DNA of 64,000 bases, taken from the NCBI GenBank assembly GCA_905147135.1, contig LR990067.1:10850001-10914000 (forward strand), written 5' to 3'. The DNA is from Blastobasis lacticolella (lineage: Eukaryota > Arthropoda > Insecta > Lepidoptera > Blastobasidae). Of this stretch, positions 9,591 through 19,256 are shown piece after piece. The translations under genes were made by a program, and so were the position numbers. The notes under the pieces are model-generated. The model searched no databases and was not told the origin of the DNA. It worked only from the letters and a program-made list of their open reading frames with translations. The first letter of the stretch is position 1; each line of letters opens with the position of its first letter.

Positions 9591-9620
9591 GGGACATTAA
9601 CGCCAAGATGATTACGTGGG
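9591..9620 (+). repeat. SINE-A 3' end only
   Basis: GGGACATTAACGCCAAGATG followed by ATTA is the extreme 3' end of SINE-A in plus orientation without its body. Confidence 0.5.
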
Positions 9621-9700
9621 TGACTAGGAAATTATTAAGATACCTAAACAATTTTTTTTAAAAGATATCGCAGTTATTTTATAACTCTTTTTAAAACCAT

Positions 9701-9880
9701 ATGACGACCGGAGTAGTTCAGTTTGTTAACGTGCCGGTCGCCACGCAGATGTCCCGGGTTCGATTCTCGGCCGAGCAGAAGATCTAGATGTAGTATGTAT
9801 TTAAAAAAAGCATATAAATAGTTTATCAGTTATCTAACACCCATAACACAAGCTTTGCTTACTTTGGGGCTGTGTGAATT
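9701..9880 (+). repeat. SINE-C copy (tRNA-Gly-like head)
   Basis: GAGTAGTTCAGT and CCCGGGTTCGATTCTCGG are A- and B-box-like; the body AGTTTATCAGTTATCTAACA, CACAAGCTTTGCTTAC, TTTGGGGCTGTGTGAATTTG ends the element. It is slightly shortened relative to 10099-10350. Confidence 0.7.
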
Positions 9881-10098
9881 TGTCTTAGCAAGCATATTTC
9901 GAATTCTGAAAGCCATTTCTTCGTCGTGGCTTGGTTAGGAGTGGTCGCGTACTGTCTGATTTTACAATTACGAGATAACTATAGTAATCGATTGTCATCC
10001 TAATTACCATATCACGAAGGTTCATTTTTGTGTGGAGTGCAGTGAAAATTGCAGTTAAAATATTAACCATAACAAGTGTTGCTTTCCTTTTTCCTTTT

Positions 10099-10350
10099 GA
10101 CGACCTGAGTGGTTCAATGGTCAACATGCCGGTCTGCCACGCAAGAGGTCCCGGGTTCGATTCCCGGCCGGACAGAAATTGAAAAGATGAATTTTAATTT
10201 CTGTTACGGGTCTGGGTGTTCTATGTATAATAAGTATGTATTTAAAAAAGTATTTAAGTAGTATATCAGTTATCTAGCACCCATAGTACAAGCTTTGCTT
10301 AGTTTGGGGCTAGATGGCGCTGTGTGAATTTGACCACGAATATTTATTTA
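10099..10350 (+). repeat. SINE-C copy, full length
   Basis: The head GACGACCTGAGTGGTTCAAT, CTGCCACGCAAGAGG and CCCGGGTTCGATTCCCGGCC resembles tRNA-Gly(GCC). It is followed by AATTTCTGTTACGGGTCTGG, TATCTAGCACCCATAGTAC, GGGGCTAGATGGCGCTGTG and an ATTTATTTATTT tail. This is the reference copy for the family in the window. Confidence 0.75.
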
Positions 10351-10582
10351 TTTATTTATATATTTTTCTCTTTTATCTTATTCTCTTTGTGATTTTTTCT
10401 TAGCCTTTTCACCAATATGAGATAAAATGATATTACAGCTGTTACTGGACACTAGCCACATTCTAATAGCACAGTGTAAACAGCAATTAATAATAAATAA
10501 GCCTAATGGCAGCTTTATAGCGTTTTAGCGGTGGTTACTTTTATATTAGGTAACTTACGAAATATCTATCTCTAGTAATTAC

Positions 10583-10720
10583 AAACAAGCTTACGGCCTG
10601 CCTGATGGTAAGCAGTCACTGCAGCTTATGGACGTTTGCAATACCAGGGGCATCACCCACGCGTTGCCGACCCCGTAAAACCGTTTCTCGAAAAACTCCA
10701 TGTTGTTCTCTCTAGGGCAA
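10583..10720 (-). repeat. Poly(A) retroposon family D
   Basis: AAGCTTACGGCCTGCCTGAT, GGTAAGCAGTCACTGCAGC, GGGGCATCACCCACGCGTTG and AACTCCATGTTGTTCTC give the family in reverse. The poly(T) start is missing. Confidence 0.65.
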
Positions 10721-10791
10721 ACGTCCTTAGGTACTTAACGTACTTTGGCGCAAAGAAATTGCTGGACCTTAAGCTTTGTACGCATAAAAAT

Positions 10792-10851
10792 AATCATCTT
10801 GGCGTTAATGTCCCGGTTTTATAACGCCAAGTCGTTAACGCCAAGATGATT
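10792..10851. repeat. Fold-back of SINE-A 3' end (17-bp perfect arms)
   Basis: AATCATCTTGGCGTTAA (10792-10808) is matched by its exact reverse complement at 10835-10851, separated by 26 bases. Each arm is the 3' end of SINE-A, so two ends face each other without a body. Confidence 0.8.
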
Positions 10852-11057
10852 TTTTTTATTTTTTTATTACTACAGTTCTATGTTTTAACTAATATACTCA
10901 CCTATTATGTGATCCACTATGTAGCGTTTTAGTTTGGGAGACCTACAAAATGTTGGTCTGTTCGTGCAATCCGGAACAACAATTTTTTAAATTTAATTAC
11001 CCTTATTTCGACTTTTTTAGCGATAGTACATACCTAATTATCCTCTTATGAGGGGTC

Positions 11058-11321
11058 CGTGTGCCGTGTGGTGTCCGGCAGAGTAGAATAGCACCAACCC
11101 CTTATGCTCCTGGGTGTCGTACAAGGCGACTAATGTTTTCGAGGCGAAAGATCTATGAGTCTCCGTAGTCTGGAAAATGGGCAGCAGCATTTTCCATTGT
11201 TATATTTAAACACTGCGATCTCCAACCCGCTTGCCAAGCGTGGAGATTATGGCAATAACCTCCCCTTTCGTGGGAGAGGCCCTAAGTCCTGCAGTGGAGT
11301 GTTACGGGCTGTGATGTGATG
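11058..11321 (+). repeat. SINE-B copy with 10-bp target duplication
   Basis: Complete order of SINE-B blocks (GTGTGGTGTCCGGCAGAG, AATAGCACCAACCCCTTA, GCGACTAATGTTTTCGAGGC, CTCCAACCCGCTTGCC, CTAAGTCCTGCAGTGG, tail TGATGTGATG). ATGAGGGGTC flanks it at 11048-11057 and 11322-11331, partly overlapping the GAT tail. Confidence 0.8.
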
Positions 11322-11499
11322 ATGAGGGGTCTAGAAGTAAATAAATAACGGAATGCCTCACACTCTCTTTGCAATTGCGCTTTTCAGCCACATCAAAGTC
11401 ACAAAAAGTGATCTCGCAGTTTATAATAGTACAGGTTAGTAATGATAGTATGAAAGTTACGATTAATGCGATTTGTAGTTTGTTTACAACCTAACAGAG

Positions 11500-11580
11500 G
11501 GTTAACGCAAGAAAACCCCCAACCAAAAAGAAGAAAAGAAAAAGAAGAAAGAGAAGGAAATATCTAAGAGCAGAAGAGAT
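11500..11580 (+). other. Purine-rich A/G tract
   Basis: AAGAAGAAAAGAAAAAGAAG and GAGAAGGAAATATC form an A- and G-rich strand without tandem regularity. Confidence 0.5.
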
Positions 11581-11690
11581 AACCAAGCTTTTGCGGAGTC
11601 GGCAACGCGTGGGTGGTTCCCCTGGTATTAAAAACGTCCGTAAGCTGCGGGGACTGCTTATCATCAGATGGACCGTAAGCTTGTTTGTTA
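11581..11690 (+). repeat. Poly(A) retroposon family D, truncated
   Basis: GCGGAGTCGGCAACGCGTGG, then CCCCTGGTATT and AAGCTTGTTTG match the sense strand of family D. It stops where MITE-1 copy b begins, so the MITE may have hit its end. Confidence 0.6.
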
Positions 11691-11943
11691 GAGCTCGTCT
11701 GGTCTAAAATGACGCGCCCCACTACTTAGTTAGTTGATTTCGATGTGTGAGTGCAAATATTGATAACGACACTTCATCTGTGTGGGAGCCAATGAACGAC
11801 GCGTGCTCCTACGTTTGAATTTCACCGGCAACTGAATGACCAATTACAACGGCATTTGTATATGTATTGCGTCCATATTTCAAACTTGCTTGTGTGCGTT
11901 AATGCGATAGTGGGGCGCGTCATTTTAGATTAGACGAGCTCTA
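11689..11943 (+). mobile_element. MITE-1 copy b (TA-flanked)
   Basis: TA at 11689-11690 and 11942-11943 bound terminal inverted repeats starting GAGCTCGTCTGGTCTAAAAT. Short form, very close to copy a. Confidence 0.85.
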
Positions 11944-11984
11944 CTTAGTGTTATAAAAAAAAACATAATAATTACAAAAATATT

Positions 11985-12150
11985 TATGAAACAATCCATA
12001 TTTATGAAACAATCTAAAAACCATCTCGATTATACAAACTTTCAAATAGAGAAAATCGCTTCGAAATCGGTCCATGCGTTTGGTAACTACGATGCCATAT
12101 ACCGACAGATCCACATATAGACATGTCAAACTTATAATTCCCCTTTTTCT
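11985..12150 (+). repeat. LINE-like tail, family H
   Basis: ATTATACAAACTTTCAAATA, GAGAAAATCGCTTCGAAATC, GGTCCATGCGTTTGG and TTATAATTCCCC match family H, diverged. Confidence 0.5.
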
Positions 12151-12196
12151 TGTAGCGGATTCAAATATGTTTTTAAGCTAAGATTAAGTGAACAAT

Positions 12197-12540
12197 GGCC
12201 GTGATTGGCCGTGTGGTGTCCGGCAGAGTAGAATAGCACCAACCCCTTACACTCGTGGGTGTCGTACAAGGCGACTAATGTTTTAGAGGCAAGAGATCAA
12301 GAGTCTCCGTAGTCTGTAAAATGGGCAGCAGCATTTTTCATTGTTATATTTAAACACTGCGATCTCCAACCCGCCTGCCAAACGTGGAGATTATGGCAAT
12401 AACCTTCATAGGCTACGGTGACTGCTCACCATCAGGCAGGCCGTAAGCTTGTTTGCCACCTTAGTGGAATAAAAAAAAAACTCCCTTTTCGCGGGAGAGG
12501 CCCTAAGTCCTGCAGTGGACTGTTACGGGCTGTGATGATG
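12197..12540 (+). repeat. SINE-B copy, with 11-bp target duplication and an inserted family D fragment
   Basis: AAGTGAACAAT at 12186-12196 and 12541-12551 is an exact duplication around the element. Inside, after GGCAATAACCT, an approximately 73-bp family D end (12408-12480, from CATAGGCTACGGTGACTGC to the A-run) interrupts the element, which resumes with CTCCC..CGCGGGAGAGG. Confidence 0.85.
12408..12480 (+). repeat. Truncated family D retroposon inserted in SINE-B
   Basis: Starts at CATAGGCTACGG, runs through CATCAGGCAGGCCGTAAGC, TTGTTTGCCACC and ends GGAATAAAAAAAAAA. The A-run shows that family D is copied with a poly(A) 3' end. Confidence 0.8.
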
Positions 12541-12554
12541 AAGTGAACAATCAA

Positions 12555-12765
12555 AAGACTATGTCCAGGTTGTACTCTCGCGCGCGATGGCTCGGTGTCC
12601 GTTTTGCCCAAGATCCAGGAATTGGCAGATCACATAATTACAATGGAGCGACTGTCATCTAGCCTCCATGATCCTGCTACCAGAGGAACCTTACCAGAAT
12701 GGATCATGGCTACACATTCAGTCGCTTTAATGTGTAGATTTCATAACGATGTTTTCCCTCATGAA
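12555..12765 (-). repeat. SINE-A copy, cut off by repeat I
   Basis: CCAAGATCCAGGAATTGGC, CATCTAGCCTCCATGATCC, CCTTACCAGAATGGATCATG and the ACGATGTTTTCCCTCA block are SINE-A. The match stops at CCCTCA where an ATGAAA run and repeat I begin. Confidence 0.7.
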
Positions 12766-12892
12766 AATGAAAATGAAAATGAAAATGAAAAAGTATTTAT
12801 TGAATTAGGATTACGTTAATTAATCTCTTTTCAAAAGTCAAAAATCTAACGGAAAACAAAGGGAAGTTAAGCGAGCTCATCCAGGTAGGTAG
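12763..12892 (+). repeat. (ATGAAA)n run and repeat I
   Basis: Five ATGAAA units are followed by AAAGTATTTATTGAATTAGG, ATTACGTTAATTAATCTC, TTTTCAAAAG and GGGAAGTTAAGCGAGCTC. The same text, reverse complemented, lies at 16548-16650 next to an ATTTTC-type minisatellite. Confidence 0.65.
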
Positions 12893-13085
12893 GGGGCGAC
12901 GCATGCAGACCGATCAGCGCGCGCGAGGGCTTACTCCGGCGGGACACCGGGCACCGATACGCGCCACGCACATAACCGCCTAGGCGAATCATATGCGGCG
13001 CGCGCCCGGCCCCAGCCAGCCCGCCGGCGCTCACACCCGCACGCCCCAGCCGGCCTACCCGCGTCGCGCCCTGAGCTCGGAACAA
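12892..13085. other. GC-rich island
   Basis: Unlike the surrounding AT-rich DNA, this block is rich in GCGCGC, CCGGCG and CCCGCACGCCCCAGCC. A 105-codon frame on the minus strand covers it (12867-13184), but its composition is biased and no domain is recognisable. It follows repeat I, so it may be the 5' or internal part of the same larger element. Confidence 0.5.
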
Positions 13086-13304
13086 ATAAGTAAAAAGAAT
13101 GTCGTCTGTCTGCCAGTATGCCGCTTCAGTTAGGAAAATGACCATCTGTGGGAAAAAGAAACGGCAAGAAACCCACAGGTACATTTAAATATGATTACAT
13201 TGCATTGATACATTTGTCAATTTAATTTGAGTGAGCCTGTCTTGATTGGAATATGATGTGAACCTCTACAAATCGGTGAAGATAACTAAAAATAAAAATA
13301 AATT

Positions 13305-13488
13305 TCAAAAACATAAAAAATGGCACAGCAAAAGCAGGCCAGTCCACCAAGGCAGCACCCGTTCACGAGCATGACGCAGGGCCCAGCCATCGTCCAATTC
13401 AACCATATTTGAGGGAAGAGAACGACCCGACCCCCATGCCACCACCAGGCAGACTTTTAAGTGAGCATGCGCTGCCAATGCCGTACAC

Positions 13489-13522
<34 letters not shown>
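13305..13522 (+). repeat. Retroposed sequence with a roughly 32-base poly(A), in SINE-A
   Basis: CAAAAGCAGGCCAGTCCACC, CGTTCACGAGCATGACGC and GACCCCCATGCCACCACC lead into an A-run of about 32 bases at 13491-13522. A minus-oriented SINE-A starts right after it (AAGAGCATCGATTAATC, 13524-13655). The source of the insert is unknown to me. Confidence 0.5.
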
Positions 13523-13525
<3 letters not shown>

Positions 13526-13654
13526 CCATAAGAGCATCGATTAATCTACAACAAATGTACGACAGAAAAGATTTATACATGCCAGCAATGCGCTTCGAAC
13601 CCAGTACCTCTCGCTAACCAGTCGGACCCATTAACAACGACACCGATGCTCTCA

Positions 13655-14240
13655 TTTGATCTATTTACCAATAAGTCCAAAATCGACCCAGCACGACTGT
13701 CGCTTGGGCAAGAAACCTTCCTCTAATAACCATGTTTGTCTGTCCATCACATATCCCGAGTGTTTGTCGACATGTCAAGTGCAGTGTTTGCCCATCTCGA
13801 AGAATCATTGACTTCTATTGCGTAATACGTACGTAAAACTGTGGTGGGAGTCTGGGAGAATACGTAATTAGTATGGTATTCATTATGTATGCATATTTGA
13901 TCAAGTTTATGGCTGTATATTCTGGTAATAGTTGTGTTTGTTGAGGTAAAAATGTTGTGTTTGAACGTGCTATTAAGTGCTTTTAAAGCTTGGCTTTAAA
14001 CTTTTATAGTGGCAGGACAATCTCCTCCTGCTGTATTATGTCCAATGAAATGTAAACTATCCTCAGAAACGAACCTTCAGGCGCTCTCATGGTCGTGCGA
14101 TGGGTGGTTTTGAGGCCACCTATTGTTCGGGTGACGTCTGTCGAACGACCATGGTCGCACGACCGTTGCGGATTAGGACTGCGCCTTATACCCTATCTAA
14201 AACGGCTAAGAAATAGAACATGTTGCCTTCTAGTAAGTTT
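13655..14240. other. No gene recognised
   Basis: Contains a local inverted segment in which GGTCGTGCGA...TCGCACGACC recurs near 14090-14165; otherwise no repeat or coding sequence was recognised. Confidence 0.4.
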
Positions 14241-14400
14241 TAGATAGATAGATAGATTAACTCTTTATTGCACACAAAATTACAGGAAAGTTTTCTGATC
14301 ATTATAATCTGGGCGCCTTCAAGGCTAGAGTGAATATAAAGTGTACCTAGACAGGCATGCTCCATCTTCAGCCGCATTGCATAGGGTTTTCGTAAATTGA
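14240..14400 (-). repeat. Repeat family G, reverse
   Basis: A TAGA tetranucleotide run (14242-14257) precedes CTTTATTGCACAC, ATTATAATCTGGGCGCC, CAGGCATGCTCCATCTTC and GCCGCATTGC, the reverse of family G at 57890-57990. Confidence 0.5.
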
Positions 14401-14619
14401 CTCGACGAGGAAGAAGCCGCATTGCCTTACCATCGCACGTATCGTATCGTTACGTCGTCACTTACCACCGGGTGAGATGGCGGTTGCATAGTCTAACAAA
14501 AAACCTTTTTAGTGTGCCTTTTCAGTCTTTGGCTTACCATCAAGTTCGGAAGAAAAGTGCATTTAAGAAGAGCACGCTCCATACAAATGTAGTTTGACCA
14601 TATTTTCAATATTACACAG

Positions 14620-14905
14620 GTGGTAGTACTCTGACAAGCCTGAGGAGTCCGCCTGGGTGAGTACCACCGCCTTATCTATTTCTGCCGCCAAGCAACAATG
14701 CTTGCATTGTTGTGTTCCGGTTTGAAGGGTAAGGTAACCAGCGAAATTACAGGCATGAGCTATTTCATCTTAGTCCTCACGGAGACAACGCACCTGCGGT
14801 TCTACATTTTTGTTACCTGCAACCCAAATTAATGAATCAAATATGTTAAGGCCGACAGTAACCCCTTACCATCAGATGGGCTGTTAACTTAACAAAAAAA
14901 GTTTC
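14620..14905 (+). repeat. Retroposon family F, near complete
   Basis: Blocks GGAGTCCGCCTGGGTGAGTA, CCACCGCCTTATCTATTTC, GCCGCCAAGCAACAATGC, TTCCGGTTTGAAGGGTAAGG, CACCTGCGGTTCTACATTTT and CTTACCATCAGATGGGCTG recur at 17675-17835, 38160-38330 and reversed at 41290-41720 and 47410-47680. Confidence 0.65.
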
Positions 14906-14939
14906 TTCACTACCTTACCGAGAGAAAAACGTCGGAAAA

Positions 14940-15125
14940 CCCCTGACCAAGTTTACATAAATTCAAATATATTCTAAACTACTAACACGATTTTAATCAA
15001 ACAAAGCTAGGAATAATTTCTATTAAACTGCCTTTCAAATAGAGAAAACTGCATCCAAATCGGTCCATCCGTTCGATAGCTACAATGCGACAAACACACA
15101 GAGCCACATACACACGGTAGATAAA
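14940..15125 (+). repeat. LINE-like tail, family H
   Basis: ACCAAGTTTACATAAATTC, CTACTAACACGATTTTAATC, TTTCAAATAGAGAAAACTGC and CAAATCGGTCCATCCGTTCG. This is the best-preserved copy of the family in the window. Confidence 0.65.
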
Positions 15126-15509
15126 AATAGAAATTATTGTGTGTAAATAAATGTAATCTATTATATTCTAGAAATACACACACCCATGGAAACTCACATA
15201 CCGAACACCTACTGAGCTACAGGATGATTATATCGTAAATAAGTGTCCGACAAGTGTCTGTACTAGGCTGTCAGTAAGGGCATCGAACCTCATAAAGTTT
15301 GCTTTGCATTGTGAAATCAAAAAGCGAGGGCCGCTGACTTAGTTAGGTGGTTCGGTTCGTTTTCTCGTGAGCATCGGTATGGTTTTTGTGATGAAAAATA
15401 GCTTTTCACTCGGAAATAATATAGGTTCGTAGTGAAAAAAGTAGTTGCGGAGATTATTTCTAACAAATTTACAAACATAATTGTGCTCTCGCGCAGATTG
15501 GATCATGGC

Positions 15510-15665
15510 TTCATCACAATGTTTTCCCTCACCGTAAGAGCATCGGTTAGTGTTCTACTATTGTTTATAATCCAGAAAAGAGGCACGTAGCTGCACTGGG
15601 ATTCGAACCCGGTACCTCAGAGCAGGAGTCGGACCCCTTAATCATTAAGTCACCGACGCTCCACG
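15510..15665 (-). repeat. SINE-A, 5' half
   Basis: CACCGTAAGAGCATCGGTTA, then GGGATTCGAACCCGGTACCT, GAGTCGGACCCCTTAATC and CACCGACGCTCC give the tRNA-like head in reverse. Confidence 0.7.
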
Positions 15666-15744
15666 ATAATGCCGTGACGACACCAAGATCTTTACCGTGA
15701 CACCACAGCAAGTATTTAAAGCTGACACGTGTAGACCCAGCAAA

Positions 15745-15925
15745 GGGTTTTTTTAATACCACTATGGAGGCAAACAAGCTTACGGCCCGCCTAATGGTAA
15801 GCAGTCACCGCAGCCTATGGACGTTTGCAATACCAGGGGCATCACCCACGCGTTGCCGACCAAGTAAAAATCGTTTTACCCCTTTCTTAAAGAACTCCAT
15901 GTTGTACTCTCCAGGGAAAACCTCT
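15745..15925 (-). repeat. Poly(A) retroposon family D
   Basis: Begins with a T-run then ACCACTATGGAGGCAAACAA, CTTACGGCCCGCCTAATGG, GCATCACCCACGCGTTGCC and AACTCCATGTTGTACTCTCC. Near-complete copy. Confidence 0.7.
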
Positions 15926-16547
15926 CCAGGTAGTCAGATGTCAGATGGGAAAACGAACTGATAGCGATTGGTAACTACCGTTTCAAATTGCCCCACCAGT
16001 AAAGCCCCCACGGCGCTGTGATAATGAAAATTTGATATTGACTTCTGTGTGTTAATTTTAAATTTTGAAATTTTAATTTTAGTTATAAATTAGGTTTACT
16101 AGTATAGTTTGTAAGTCACGAATGTTTTACTAACATTAATATGGATAATGTTTGAAATAAATTGATTTTTCAGTCAATTGTATTGTGTTGATTTGATGCA
16201 GGTACGCATGCCTGTGATTTCTTTGGGAACGAAAAGTATGTATAGATTTAAACTACTTACATTAGACGCTTTGCCTGCCATGTTTGGATGAAAGAGATCA
16301 GATTCTTCCAGAGCATTTCTTTTATCTAGGTACGGTATCTCAACTGGGATATAACGCCAAAATGATGATGGTGAGTTCAGTTTCTCATGACATAGACATC
16401 GCACGAAATCTAAAGATCATAAAAACTAAAATAATGATATTGCTGTCAATGTCCAAGTTGCGCTCTCGTACGCGAGGGCCCGGGATCCGCCATGACATGA
16501 TTCTGAGTGGTAGACTTTTATTTACCTAAATTACAGTAAAACGACCC

Positions 16548-16645
16548 CTACCTGGATCAGCTCGCTTAACTTTCCCTTTGCTTTCCATTAGATTTATGAC
16601 GTTTGAAAAGAGATTAATTAACGTAATCTTAATTCAATTAATAAT
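16548..16645 (-). repeat. Repeat I, reverse copy
   Basis: GAGCTCGCTTAACTTTCCC-like text, GAAAAGAGATTAATTAACG and TAATCTTAATTCAATTAAT mirror 12790-12890 in reverse. Confidence 0.65.
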
Positions 16646-16799
16646 TTTCATTTCATTTTCATTTCATTTTCATTTCATTTTCATTTCATTTTCATTTCAT
16701 TTTCATTTCATATTCATTTCATTTTCATTTCATTTTCATTTCATTTTCATTTCATTTTCATTTCATTTTCATTTCATTTTCATTTCATTTTCATTTCAG
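16642..16799 (+). repeat. 11-bp minisatellite (CATTTTCATTT)n
   Basis: About 14 near-identical units. One unit carries CATATTCATTT. It joins repeat I in the same relation as the ATGAAA run joins it at 12763. Confidence 0.9.
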
Positions 16800-17198
16800 T
16801 TCACGACTGCCATCTGACCTCAGTGACCCTCGCCTAACCAAATTGGATCATGGAAATGTGCAGGTTTCCTCACGACGTTTTCCCTCGCCGTAAGTGCACC
16901 GAGTAGAGTTCAACTAATGTACATAACTTAGAAAAAATCATCGGCACATGGAGGAACTCGGATCGAACTCGGTTCCTCCGCTTACGAATCGGATCCCATA
17001 ACCTGACCACCAACGCTATACATGATACCTTGTATACGCATACGTTGATGCGATTTGGCTCTTGAACAGACATGCGTACTCGAGACCTCCCAAGAAGAAC
17101 AAACACTTCTGTGTGCCTTGACGAAGATGCTTCGTCAGTATGATATTTCTCCTTCAGCAACATGATGGTTTACTTATGATTTTGCTTGTAATATTGAC

Positions 17199-17640
17199 GA
17201 CTTGAGTGGTTCAGTGGTCAACAGCCGGTCTGCCACGCAAGAGGACCCGATTTCGATTCGCGGCCGGGCAGAAATTGAAATGATGAATTTTAATTTCTGT
17301 TACGGGTCTGGGTGTTATAGGTATAATAGGTATGTAGTAAAACATATTATTCATATTCATATTCATTTATTTAGTAAATATTTTACACCGTCATATAATT
17401 GTTATGTCATTATTATTAATATTAATAATCATTTAAGAAATTAATTAACATAAATTAACAAGTATGTCAATATAAAATTGAAAACTATCACAATATAAAT
17501 AAACGTAGTAACTACATAAGTGCGTAGCTAAATTAATGTTAATAATTATATAAGTATATAGCATAATACGTAGTCTATCAGTTTTCTGGCACCCATAACA
17601 CAAGCTTTGCTTACATTGGGGCTAGATAGTGCTGTGTGAA
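17199..17640 (+). repeat. SINE-C copy with an AT-rich insertion
   Basis: The head TTGACGACTTGAGTGGTTCA, CTGCCACGCAAGAGGACCC and the GGGTCTGGGTG body end at about 17340. The match resumes at 17575 (CTATCAGTTTTCTGGCACCC, GGGGCTAGATAGTGCTGTG). The intervening 240 bp starts with ATTCATATTCATATTC and is very AT-rich. Confidence 0.65.
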
Positions 17641-17674
17641 TCCAAGCATACCTATAACATCTTATTACAAAATT

Positions 17675-17835
17675 ACATTGCGAAATTACAGGCATTTCAT
17701 CTTAGGCCTCACAGTGGCAACGCACCTGCGGTTCTGCATTTTTGTTGCCTGCAACCTGAATGTATGAATTGTAGATGTTATGGGCGACAGTTACCGCTTA
17801 CCATCAGGTGGGCTGTCTGCTCGTTTGTCACGGAA
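17675..17835 (+). repeat. Retroposon family F, 3' part
   Basis: GCGAAATTACAGGCATTTC, GCACCTGCGGTTCTGCATTT, GCGACAGTTACCGCTTACC and CAGGTGGGCTGTCTGCTCG. Confidence 0.65.
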
Positions 17836-17844
17836 TAACGGTTG

Positions 17845-18000
17845 TGTTTTCGCGCAAGGGCCGGGGTCTGCCTTGGCCATTGTCTAGGAATTGGCAGATC
17901 AGCTCCTTACAGTGGAGCAACTGCCATTTGTCCTCCGTGGCCCTGTTAACAGGGGAACCTGACTAGATTGGATTATGGTAAAGGGCGGACTCTGGGGTCG
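17845..18000 (-). repeat. SINE-A, 3' half
   Basis: GCGCAAGGGCCGGGGTCTGCC, ATTGGCAGATCAGCTCCTT, GGAACCTGACTAGATTGGAT. The 5' half is missing. Confidence 0.6.
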
Positions 18001-18324
18001 GGAGAGTACCACCAACCGGGATATTAACGCCAATATGTTATTCTTTTTATATAGGCTAGACAGGTATTTGACCGCCACCTCATCTGTTATCATCTCAATA
18101 TGATGACGAATGCATTGGTGATACACTAATGTTGCTAATATCCCAAGGCCTGATTGAAGATGGTAGCGTCGTCACTTAGGTACCACCAGTCAAATGCTTG
18201 TCTAGATTCTAATCTAAGAAAAATATAAAGGCATTTATTTATTCGTATGGCATATTAATATAAATAAAAATATAAATATAACACCCATAAACATCATATC
18301 TAGCACCCATAGTACAAGCTTTGC

Positions 18325-18354
18325 TTAGTTTGGGGCTAGATAGCCCCAAACTAA
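18325..18354. repeat. Fold-back inside a SINE-C 3' end (14-bp perfect arms)
   Basis: TTAGTTTGGGGCTA (18325-18338) and its reverse complement TAGCCCCAAACTAA (18341-18354) are separated by two bases. In other SINE-C copies the text after GGGGCTAGAT continues GGCGCTGTG instead. Confidence 0.85.
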
Positions 18355-18448
18355 TATTTATAACGAATATTTATTTTATTTATTTATTTATAAAGGAATA
18401 TTAGTATTAGTATTATTAGTATACGGAATATTAGTATTTCGTTGCAAT

Positions 18449-18658
18449 ATGTGAGTGCAAATATTAATAACGACACTTCATCTGTGTAGGAGCGTCGACT
18501 GCTCCAATCGAACGAGGCGTGCTCCGACGTTTGAGTCTCACCGGCAACGAATGACCAATTACAACGGCATTTGTATATGTATTGCGTCCATATTTTAAAT
18601 TTGCTTGTGTGCGTTAATGCGATAGTGGGGCGCGTCATTTCAGCTTAGATGAGCTCTA
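18449..18658 (+). mobile_element. MITE-1 copy c, one end missing
   Basis: Begins inside the element at ATGTGAGTGCAAATATTAAT and runs to GATGAGCTCTA. Long form, with GGAGCGTCGACTGCTCCAAT in the centre. Confidence 0.75.
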
Positions 18659-18989
18659 CTTACATATTCTTACGTTTACGGGCATACGGTGGGTCTCCTA
18701 ACCACTCACACGTCCACGGGAAGCGTGGTACCCGAAAAAAAATTCTCCACCGTCCAAGGGAACTGCAGTCCCAAAGTCAGTTTGTTACCTGTTGCCAGTT
18801 TGACAGCTGTCATTTGTTCTACAAGATGTCAATAGACGGTTCTGATGGTATTTCCCAGCGCCAAAGATTTTGGGCATAAAGCAAAGACGGAGCCTCGCCC
18901 TGTAAAGAATGTATGATAAGTTCGCCCTTGCTTTGTAAGTGTTTCCTTTTGAAATGTACTATGTTGTTGCAATAAAGAGTCTACATACA

Positions 18990-19256
18990 TAGAGCTCGTC
19001 TAATCTAAAATGACGCGCCCCACTATCGCATTAACGCACACAAGCAAGTTTAAAATATGGAAGCAATACATATACAAATGCCGTTGTAATTGGTCATTCA
19101 GTTGCCGGTGAGACACCAACGTAGGAGCTCGCGTCGTTCGATTGGAGCAGTCGACGCTCCCACACAGATTAAGTGTCGTTATTAATATTTGCACTCACAC
19201 ATCGAAATCAACTAACTAAGTAGTGGGGCGCGTCATTTTAGACTAGACGAGCTCTA
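18990..19256 (-). mobile_element. MITE-1 copy d (TA-flanked, long form)
   Basis: Both inverted ends (GAGCTCGTCTAATCTAAAAT at left) and TA boundaries are intact, and it contains CGATTGGAGCAGTCGACGC, absent from the short form. Confidence 0.85.

Larger units (their letters stand above)
16455..17020 (-). repeat. SINE-A copy split by repeat I and minisatellite
   Basis: The left part (16455-16500) holds GCGAGGGCCCGGGATCCGCC; the right part (16803-17020) resumes at CGACTGCCATCTGACCTC and ends with GCTTACGAATCGGATCCC and the head. About 300 bp of foreign sequence lies between. Confidence 0.7.

Noticed and set aside
10099..10175. tRNA-Gly gene
   Set aside because: The 5' and 3' ends do not pair as an acceptor stem, and the sequence runs straight into the SINE-C body.
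12867..13184. 105-codon minus-strand protein gene
   Set aside because: GC-rich composition makes long open frames likely. No domain, no splice context, and repeat I borders it.
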